From NCBI RefSeq assembly GCF_000740895.1, contig NC_025261.1:1984001-2048000 (forward strand): a DNA stretch of 64,000 bases, written 5' to 3'. A program made the translations under genes and the position numbers. Shown piece after piece: positions 55,644-64,000 of this stretch (the stretch's first letter is position 1; each line of letters opens with the position of its first letter). Origin of the DNA: Theileria orientalis strain Shintoku. Lineage: Eukaryota; Apicomplexa; Aconoidasida; Piroplasmida; Theileriidae. The notes below the pieces were generated by a model. The model did no database searches and was not told the DNA's origin. It worked only from the letters and a program-made list of their open reading frames with translations.

Positions 55644-56009
55644 CTCTAAAGCGCTACTTTTAAAACATGAATAAAAAATTGGCAAAGTTAATCGGTCTGC
55701 AGTTGAAAGATCTGTGACTGATTGAACAAGCCCTGAGGATAAACCAACCCAAACGTGATTTAATGCACCAGTATACATAAATACATATAATAAAATTTGT
55801 ACTTTACTTTTTCATATTAACCTTTAAATAAACCAGAGTGAATTTGCTGTATATAAGCATACACAGCGGTACACGCACACCCATATGTATATACACACCC
55901 ATGCAGTACATATACAGCGTATGGTATTTTTATCTCCAAACACCAATACGCATTCACCAGTAGAACACGCAAACACAAATAAACAGCACATATCACTCAA
56001 ATTATACAT
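55644..56009. other. Convergent 3' intergenic region
   Basis: Spacer between the 3' ends of the SVSP-like gene (plus) and the next gene (minus). ATACACACCCATATGTATAT-like simple sequence near 55860-55920. Nothing else seen. Confidence 0.6.
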
Positions 56010-57538
56010 TTACGAGGGCTCAATCGTGGAAAACCTCGAAAAGAGCTCTATCACGTCCGAGCTCACGTGCTGGCCCTGCCAGCGAATCCACTCCCCGATC
56101 ACAATCTCGTTGTTTCTGGACATGAAGTCCTGCATATTCGACTCCTGGACCATGCTCTTGCAGACTGACACGTAGCCCTTGATGAGGGAGCCCACGTAGT
56201 TGCTCGTATCCTTGAGAATCAGGTTCGCGATCTCCGACTTGACCTTGTCGAGCTCAATCACGTCCCGCGTCTTGCTCACGTGTGAGAGGTACTTGGCGAC
56301 CTCGATTTCGTCCGTGGCCTCCTCGCTGCGGTGGCGCTTCGAGATGAGGCTCACCAAGTCGTTGATCGGGTCCACGTACTCCTTGTCGAAGACGAGCATT
56401 TCGAACTCGTCGCCAGCCTTGTTCACGATGAGCTTGCATATCAGGCTGCCGTCGTAGGCCTGGTCGCAGGTGTCGAGTTTTCTGCGCTTCCACTTTTTAA
56501 ACTTCTTCAGGACAGTTTCCGACTTCAGCGGCACGTGCTCGACCTCCTCCACAACTGTCTTCGGTCTTTCCGCCTCCTTCATTGCCAAATGCGCTTCTAA
56601 GTCGCTCGCCTCCGGGCTCAATGCGTTCGAGTAGGTCGACCAGCGCTTCGAGTACTCCAGCTCGTAGATCGAGATGAGCGTCGAGAGCTGAATAGAGGCC
56701 AGCTTCGAGCCGTGCGTTATGTAGTCGTGGAGGCAGTTTTGCGCCAGGTGCGTCAGGATCTCCGTTCTGAAGTCGAAGTAGTGCTTCAGCTTCCTGATGG
56801 AGTCTCTGTCGTAGTTGTTTCTCTTCACTTCGCTCTGAACCATCTCTTCCACTGTCTTCAGTGCGCCCTCTCGCAGGTACTGCAGTCTTTCGGCCAGACG
56901 CGTCATCTTAACGTCTCTGTTCCAGGCTGCGTAGAGCATGTCCACTGAGTACGTCATCTTCTCAAATGTGTGCAGGTCCGTCAAAAAGTGGTACGAGTCC
57001 TTCGGAATAAGTTGAAATGCTCTGTAGTCGAGCAGGTCGTACAGGTCCACGTCCTTGCCCAGGTTATGCGGGTCCAGGATGTGCTTCTCGACGTGCTTGA
57101 TGAAGTCGTCGTACTGCATCATGTGTTCGTTAAACTTCGTCTTCACGTTCGTATCTCCGAAGTCCGTGTTGTACGACTTCAGCAGGGTGTAGTTCATCTT
57201 CAGCCTAGACGTGAACCCGAACGAGTACGGGTCGTAGTTATCCTTGAACTCCTTCAGCAGAAAAATCAGGTACATAGTGTGGAAGTCGCTTTTTATGAAG
57301 CTTACAAACCCTTCGAACCACCATGTCAGCTTCGGCTCATATATGTTAACTCCACCTATTTACCATTATATTTATGTTGTTATTTTTATGGTTAATATCA
57401 CGTTATTATATTGGTATTGTTACCATCAATACTGTTGTCATTGGCGTTAGTGCCATTACTATTACTGACATTGTATACAACTAGCTACTCATACTAACCA
57501 TAAAATACTATCACTAAATACAGGGAGCAGTTAACCAT
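56010..57538 (-). CDS. Conserved-looking protein of unknown function
   Basis: The main exon, 57355-56010, is continuous and has the GC-rich codon use of neighbouring housekeeping genes. The preferred first exon is 57538-57499 (MVNCSLYLVIVFYG), joined by a GTTAGT donor to give 461 aa. Alternatives are an exon at 57712-57589 (489 aa) or a start at the internal ATG 57275 (421 aa). The sequence is largely helical and charged, with FEGFVSFIKSDFHTM near the start, a Lys/Arg patch (KKFKKWKRRK) around two thirds in, and no TM helix apart from a weak N-terminal hydrophobic stretch. No family recognised. Confidence 0.65.
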
Positions 57539-57623
57539 TTTACTATATAGTTACATAAATCATTGAATAACCATCCGAATAAACATACCTGTATATATTA
57601 GCCTGAATTTATTGTAAAATATT

Positions 57624-60600
57624 TCAAATTGCTGATATAAAAGAATGCGATACGATAGCCACTGCGTTGTCCACGACCAGACGATACACAGTATCATACC
57701 TGTACATCTCATTATCTATTGTCACAATACTACCATTTTTCTAGTCACATAACACCCTGTCACTATATACCCAGTACATATTACTCGAAACTCACTTATG
57801 AGAATCATGAGATTGATGATAAGAGACGAGTCGGGGCCAAAATCACTCATGCACAGAAACGAATACAGTATACACACGCTGGTCAAGACTGAGGAGACTG
57901 AGAACAGCAGCGTCAATTTGGGCACATTGGATACGTTACGCACATACGGTACCACGTTTCCGACGACGCACAGCACGTAAAGTCCAAAACACAGCACCAG
58001 GTATAGCACAAACAATTTTTTCTGTACCAGACCATCATTCAGACTCTTATACATGTCCTTAAACCAATTTGACTTGAGAACGTAGTCTGAGAGCGACTGC
58101 AGTACCATTGTTCTTCGTGTAGCCGTTATCAGCTCCAAGTTCTTCTTACTATTCTCTGAAACCAATAACAACCTTGCCGATTCTTTATTTTCATGTTTGT
58201 GCTCTGGTTGAGCTGAACATGACGTCGTCGTGCTGTAGCCATAACGTATGTTACAACACGTGCAACAGTTCTGGGAACATGTGGGCGAACTGCATCTACA
58301 CTCCTTGGAGCAATCTTTACAACATTTTCCAGGTGTACTAGAACATGTTTGCTTCGCTTGCGGCTGCTGTACACAGCAGATAGAGGTATTAGGCCTGCAC
58401 TTAAGGCAGTATATTGTGCACAGACAACACTTCTTATCCTGCTTAACTTGCTTAATTGCGTTACTACACGAACATTTGTCAACTGATTTCGGCTCTTTAT
58501 CCCCCTTTTCAGCAACTTCCCTAGATGGGCAACACAGACAACATATACACAGCGTACACTTAGTGGAGTCTTGACATTCAGGCTTCGAATCCTTATACTT
58601 ATCAGTACAACAGGTGCACTCTGGGCCTTTTGGTTCTGGATTTGGCTGTTGTTCTTGTTGTTCTCCCACTTGTCCTGTTTGCCCTTCTCCTCCCTGCGAG
58701 GCTTCTTGCGGCTTGGCCTTCGGCTTAACTGCAGGTTCTGGAATTGACTCCAGACGAAACTCGTCCAGATATGAGTAGAAGAAGATGATTATTGACAGTA
58801 TCCCGTCAAACTCCGACAAATAACTGAGCCCTGTGGTCATCATGTCCAACAAATCATACAAGCGGCTGCTGAACGCTCCACAGCCACATCTGTCATCCTG
58901 TGCCTGCGTTTGTGCTGGTTTCTTTTCTTTTTCATCGCTGAGTTTTTCCAATCCCAATCCGGAGCCGCACTTGGCGTACGACTGAATACATTCGGTCACC
59001 TCTTCTACCTTGTGAGGCTTACAATTGGCACTTTTGCAGCCACACTTGCAGTCTGAGTGCTCTGCTATTGCCTCTGAACACACAAACCGCCCAAAGAAGT
59101 GCGAAAAGAGCGCCAGCGACCTCGTCATCGACAGCGTGGGAAGCACTGATGCCAACGAGAGTCTACTCTTTCCCATGACGATTTCACACACCTGTATCTG
59201 CCTCTTGTGCAGTCTGAGCACCACCTGGATGAACTTACTGTACAGCAAACATCGGCATTTGTGGCTCTTATTTTTGTCATCTTGACTTTGCGATTGGTCC
59301 GAGGGTTTTGATGAAGGTTGATCTTGCGATACTTCAGCCGCATTTTGCGAACCTTGACTGTTCGTGCTAGGATTTTGCGTTTGCGATTCGCTCGTGGTAG
59401 CTGATTGAGCTGCACCCTTATCTTTGTTTTCAGGTTCCGTGCTTTCCTTGGCTAGACAGTCACTGGTGCACTTGTGCTTACAAATGTACTGAATCACCAA
59501 CCTGGTCGTGTTAAGAGCAATGTGCTTCATCTGCTTGAAGAGCAGCATGAACTCGTCGGCCACTCTGGCGTAGACCAGGATGCCGAGGAACCGCAGCACG
59601 AACTGCTCAATCGCCAGGAGGCTCAGCTCGTTTGACTTCCTGACCTTGAAGTGGTCGTCCAGGTCCGGGTCGACTGCGATCTCGTTCAGCAGCTTCTGGG
59701 CCTCCGACAAGCACGTCGTCAGGATCCCGTACACGAACTTACGATAGTAGGGGTAATTCTTGTAACTGCATGCTATGCAGTCGTACTTTACGATTGAGGA
59801 GTAGGAAACGCTATTTGGCGGGTCACGATTCGCCGTGTTGGCAGCAGAAGCCTGACCCTGAGTCGTCTTACTGCTATTACTGCTATCACTGCCCGTATTT
59901 GCAGCAGCACTGCCATCACCACCGGCGTCGGTGGTAGCTGAACTCGTGTCTGGGTCTGTGGGACTAGCCCCTGGGTAGAATGGCGTGTTTACGTCCACGA
60001 ACTTTTCGCTGAATGCGTGGCTCAAACACTTACTAAGGCACGGCGTGTCTGAGGTACAACACCTCTTCAAACACATCAAAACGCACCCTCCCGATCTGTT
60101 TCCATGAGTAGAATCTGGCGCGTGGTGTGCACACTCGCCGTGCTCATCGCCTTCACAGCTGCCTCCCTTTGCTGGGCAACACACGTGGAACACGTCGGAC
60201 AGTTCCATCAGAGTCTCGGTGCACTGCTTTATGAAGCAGGTTATTTCCCAGGTGAGCGTGTACTTTGCGTCTATGACTTCCAGGAACTCCTCGTGCAAGT
60301 CTCCGCCTATGTGGACGGCGCCAGCCTCCTTGCCTGCTCCCGAGGCTTCCTTTACGGATGTGGTCGGAAGGCACGTCTCCCCGACGTCATCGACTGGCGC
60401 GAAGCCATCCCTGATCTTCGAGACCATCATGTTTATTTTCATCACCTTGATCAGCCTGTGGTTGTCGATCGAGTCGTAGTTTTCCCAGTCGATCCAGAAC
60501 CCCCATTGCAGGTAACACCAGGGCTGGAGCGGCCTGAATAGCCTGATGTTGATCGCGTCGTTCGTCACCAGGTCCTCCACTATTCCGTCCTCGATCACGA

Positions 60601-61570
60601 TGCTCGGGTTCATTTCGTTTGTGATGTTCATGGCCTTACATATCACTTCCGTCAGCGTCTCACTCGAGCGCGTGCCGCTGTTTCCCACCTTCAGGATCAC
60701 TATGTCCGTGATAACCAACAGGTACAGGCCGAAGCTGAATGCCAGGCAGATGATGAACTGCAGGTACTCCAGGTTAAATGCCTCCATCGAGGTGAGCGTG
60801 TTAATCACCGAGGCTGTGAAGTTGTTGAACATGGGCGAAAACGACCAGCTGAGGCATCCCATGAAAAACACCCACCTGCTCCTCGAGAAGAGGACTGCGT
60901 TCAGCGACTTGTTGCTGCTCGCGCTCGTCCCGTCGTACTGCTTATCCATCGATATAAGCCTACTCATCAAGAAGCAGGATACCAGGTTTATGAACGTGAA
61001 CAGCACGAAGAGCCTATTGTAGAAGCGCAGCCCCAAGTGCTCGTCGTCCTTTATGTCTCCGCTGAACTTGAGCAGCAACTTAACCAGCAGCCCTGAGGAG
61101 AAGCAGCCGCAGAGGAAAATGATCAGGCACAGCGCCACGTTTTTGTCGTACTTCACGTGCGCGCCTTCGAATATATACACGATCGTCGAGACCAGCAGGC
61201 CGTGCGACACCAGCGAAATCGTGAACACTGGCGCAAGGCCGTACTTCGAAATCGTCAGCACGTTGTTCGAGAGCAGGTATATGTAAAAGGTGATCAGGAA
61301 GTACAGGATGAAGAGCATCCAGTGCCACACTGAGCACCGCACGTTAACGTCGAAGAATATGGTCAGACACGAGATCAGGATCCCTATGATCAGGTTAAAC
61401 CTCCTCAGGAAGAAGGTGATCGTCTGCGCGTCGTAACTCGAGTTTCCCAGGAACCTCAGGAGCACCAGGGACTCGAGGTCGACCACCGAGTTAATGATCA
61501 TGCAGCAGACTCCAGCCATAAAGAAGGTGACGTGCGTGTCGTACCTCGAGTAGTTACCTCTGTTTTCCAT
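57624..61570 (-). CDS. Polytopic membrane protein with Cys-rich cytosolic or lumenal domain
   Basis: A large exon (61570-57796) plus a probable last exon (57715-57624), joined at a perfect GTGAGT donor, give 1,288 aa. Unspliced, the frame stops at 57722 (1,282 aa). The N-terminus MENRGNYSRYDTHVTFFMAG is followed by about nine TM helices. A long soluble region comes next, with two Cys clusters, the second extremely dense (CLCCPSRE, KCCLCTIYCLKC, CTCCNIRYGY), and Gln/Ser/Pro linkers. Two or three more TM helices follow near the end. The N-terminal helix layout recalls equilibrative nucleoside transporters, but no diagnostic motif was confirmed. The Cys motifs could bind zinc. Function not assigned. 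Confidence 0.75.
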
Positions 61571-62673
61571 GTTTTCCTTCTAGGCGACCTCGTGTTCATC
61601 AGTTTACCGACGCTCCCTTGTAACACGGGAGCATCGAGAACCAAACCCCGTAAATAACCATAATTACCTCTAGTTCATATAATATTTGAAGCTGTTACAA
61701 CTCAACACCAATTTATACTGTTAAAACTAAATTTGAAATAATTTACAGTAATTTATGATCAATTATGTTATCGGCTTAAATTGCCCATAAAACTACATTT
61801 CGTTTCCACAAAATCTGGCCAATAAGCCAAAAATTAAAAACTAAGGTTAAAACAAGACTAAGGCACTAAAATTATAAACAATTGACCAGTTTAAGATCAA
61901 AAATAACTATTTTACACTATATATACTTCAATATAATACAGCCTTTTTAATTTAAAAGGACACAACTAATTTAAAATAATGAAAAAATTATCAATAAATC
62001 ATTATATTGATTAAATGGATAGTTAAATAGGGGAATTATCCTATTTTATGAATGAGTTCAAGTGTATATGGGCTTTTTGACTACTGAGTGAATAAGGACC
62101 CGTATTCAGAGGTCAAAACATTAAATCCAGTATATAATTGAGTATAAATACAAACGGTCACAAAAATAATAGAATAAATAGATTACATCCCTATTAAATT
62201 CAGGCTTAATTGTCAGTATACAAAGCACTACAAGAGTTTCATCATTAAGTATTCTTTTACTTTTTACAACTCCTCTCGACTATCTTTAACAGTTTTACAT
62301 TTATAAACTTTCAAAAAGACCACAATTTCACCATTGATTAGTCTAACTATGACCAGTTCTCTATTTTGCACATGTTTATCCTGCACAACAGATTCAACCA
62401 AATTCATACAAAATCGCCACCTATTCAGTTTTAACTTATAAGCAAAATTATATTTATATATAATCTGTACCATATTTTTAAGTTATTTTGTATAAAGCTA
62501 GTTGTTTAATAAATTTATTAGTAGAATCCTCCTGTTGTATTAGGAACCGGAGTCAATCGCAGCCACCCTTACACACCTTTCCGATAGATCGAGTCAACCA
62601 TTAAATCTCACACACACACTCCACAACTAAACACACCTGTAATTTAATCACTAAACACAGTTTAATTGTAAAC
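61571..62673. other. Intergenic region
   Basis: 1.1 kb AT-rich divergent spacer. CA-rich sequence (CTCACACACACACTCC, about 62606-62640) lies just upstream of the start at 62674 and could be regulatory. A 69-codon minus-strand frame (62264-62473) lacks recognisable features. Confidence 0.55.
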
Positions 62674-63948
62674 ATGGCCAAAATTGCGCCGACACACATA
62701 TTTATCATCCTTCTATCACTTGGGCTGCTCCCGGCCTCCAACTGCTACCACCTGGATATCACGCAGAAGGAAAGCTACGTGACCTCGGGTAAGAACGTGA
62801 CCGTCAACAGGCTTAACCTGAGCGAGAACGTCTACAACCACAACTTTCCGGAGCCGCTGCTGCTCTCCGACATAGTCCAGAAGGGGGAGTCGGTGCTCTT
62901 CGACAAGCTCTTCTTCCGGGACCAGCCCGTGAAGTACGCAACGGTGTTCTGGGAGAACGAGGACCCGGCGATCGTGCACGTCTACACGGGCGCGTCCACA
63001 GTGGTCCTGCTCAACAACGGGAACGGCCGCTTCTTCGAGCAGTCGATACTGTCGGACGCCTTCGCGACCAACGTCAACGAGGACCCGCACCCGACGACTG
63101 AGAAGCAGGTTGCGCTGGAGCTGAACAACGCGCGGAGCTACAGCGCAACCGGCGTGGGCGTTAGCGTGACCGAGGTCCCCAAGTTCGACAGCCGCCTCGC
63201 GCCGTACACGGTGCACTACCAGAACGTCGACGACTTCCGCGTCAGCGGCCTCAAGTTCAACGACAGGGCCCTCGACGTGCCGCTCTCGAACGCAGTGCAC
63301 GGCGTGTACGTGTACTCGAAGGACGGCGTGCCGCTGCTCGTGGAGCTCGTGAACAGCACGTCGAGGCACGACTACTACGTCGCGAACTCCGGCGGCGCCT
63401 GGGAGAAGACGCTCTTCCCGAGCATCTTCGACCCGCTCTACAACCACCACTTCGTGAAGAAGCTGAACTCGCTCACGACCGGCTGCACCAGCTCCTTCGT
63501 GCTCGACTTCACCAACCGCAGGGTCGGCCTGCACACAGTTCAGATCAGCTGCGCTACGAGGGCCGGGACCACGAGCTTATCCAAGACGCTGAAGATCGAG
63601 AAGTCGACGATAACTGCCGACATCTGGCACCGCGAGGGCCTGTCAAAGCTGACCTACAGGCTCGAGCCTGCCGCTCCCTTTGAGCCCTCGGCCCTGAGTC
63701 TCGACGGCAGGACTCTCAACATTCGTCTGCCGCCGGGCCCGTACAACTCCATCACGGTCTACTTCCAGAAGTGTCCTCTGGTGATTCACTTTTCGGGCCC
63801 TCACACCAACAGCTTCTACGAGTTTGTGAAGCACCAGCCTTACGCCCAGTTCACCGACAACACTGCCAACGAGAGGCAGCTTCTCAGCAAGGTGGCCAAG
63901 GTGCGCGACCGCTACCACGTTATGAGCATTCTCTTCCGCTGGTACTAG
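62674..63948 (+). CDS. Secreted FAINT-domain protein, GC-rich paralogue of 37322 gene (3' end uncertain)
   Basis: ATG at 62674 with a clear signal peptide (IFIILLSLGLLPASNC). The mature protein aligns by eye with the start of the gene at 37322: EPLLLSDIVQKGESVLFDKL versus NPVLLKNIYNGKEKIYFDPL, then VFWENEDPAIVHVY versus VVWSFETPSIIQLN. One FAINT unit is HGVYVYSKDGVPLLVELV. The frame closes at TAG 63948, but the CGCTG/GTACTAG there could be a splice donor, and the paralogue continues for another 1,000 residues, so the gene may run past the window. Third codon positions are almost all G or C. Confidence 0.8.
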   Translation: MAKIAPTHIFIILLSLGLLPASNCYHLDITQKESYVTSGKNVTVNRLNLSENVYNHNFPEPLLLSDIVQKGESVLFDKLFFRDQPVKYATVFWENEDPAIVHVYTGASTVVLLNNGNGRFFEQSILSDAFATNVNEDPHPTTEKQVALELNNARSYSATGVGVSVTEVPKFDSRLAPYTVHYQNVDDFRVSGLKFNDRALDVPLSNAVHGVYVYSKDGVPLLVELVNSTSRHDYYVANSGGAWEKTLFPSIFDPLYNHHFVKKLNSLTTGCTSSFVLDFTNRRVGLHTVQISCATRAGTTSLSKTLKIEKSTITADIWHREGLSKLTYRLEPAAPFEPSALSLDGRTLNIRLPPGPYNSITVYFQKCPLVIHFSGPHTNSFYEFVKHQPYAQFTDNTANERQLLSKVAKVRDRYHVMSILFRWY

Positions 63949-64000
63949 GCTAATCTTCTGCAAATGCTGAATACACGCCTACTTACATTTACCACAGTCT

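Noticed and set aside
62716..63534. 272-codon minus-strand ORF opposite the GC-rich FAINT gene
   Set aside because: A shadow of strong GC third-position bias; the plus frame has a signal peptide and a clear paralogue.

Overview
This window is nuclear DNA from a piroplasm (Apicomplexa), almost certainly a Theileria species. The evidence is a set of FAINT/DUF529-type proteins, a guanylyl cyclase fused to a P4-ATPase (an alveolate architecture), very short spliceosomal introns (several of 30-80 nt) and dense packing of genes on both strands. Single-copy genes have moderate GC while the FAINT islands are very AT-rich. That, together with the FAINT families, suggests a T. orientalis-like genome, but the species is an inference.

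Layout. 1-1201: the 5' part of a FAINT-like gene leaving the window. 2.2-7.5 kb: PP2A-type phosphatase, URM1, a four-TM protein and one or two polytopic membrane genes. 7.8-19.2 kb: a 16-exon guanylyl cyclase of about 3,033 aa with a P4-ATPase-like N-terminal half, the upstream enzyme of cGMP/PKG signalling. 20.2-29.2 kb: ELMO-domain protein, WDR4/TRM82, a single-TM protein and NOC1/MAK21. 29.6-31.9 kb: a NOG1-family GTPase with a secretory-plus-transit-like leader (apicoplast candidate). 32.4-41.8 kb: a FAINT island of four genes (one SVSP-like, two predicted C-terminally anchored, one secreted protein of 1,447 aa with many FAINT units). 41.9-53.6 kb: THO2/THOC2, PP2C, TAN1/THUMPD1 and RPT6. 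54.3-55.6 kb: a second SVSP-like secreted gene. 56.0-61.6 kb: an unknown protein and a polytopic Cys-rich membrane protein. 62.7 kb to the end: a GC-rich paralogue of the AT-rich FAINT gene at 37 kb.

Exon-intron models were built by hand from splice signals and reading phase. For most multi-exon genes every junction keeps phase and the summed exon length is a multiple of three.

The most unusual signal is an introner-like repeat. Introns of three unrelated genes (the cyclase, the 23.4 kb gene and NOC1) share a 71-bp core that is identical as read by eye, plus a variable number of 30-bp units, always in the sense orientation of the host gene. Second is the cyclase ATPase half, which keeps the phosphorylated Asp (DKTGT) but has DGQT where flippases have DGET. 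That Glu-to-Gln change is predicted to impair dephosphorylation. Third is the NOG1-like GTPase with an organelle-type leader and no recognisable G4 motif.
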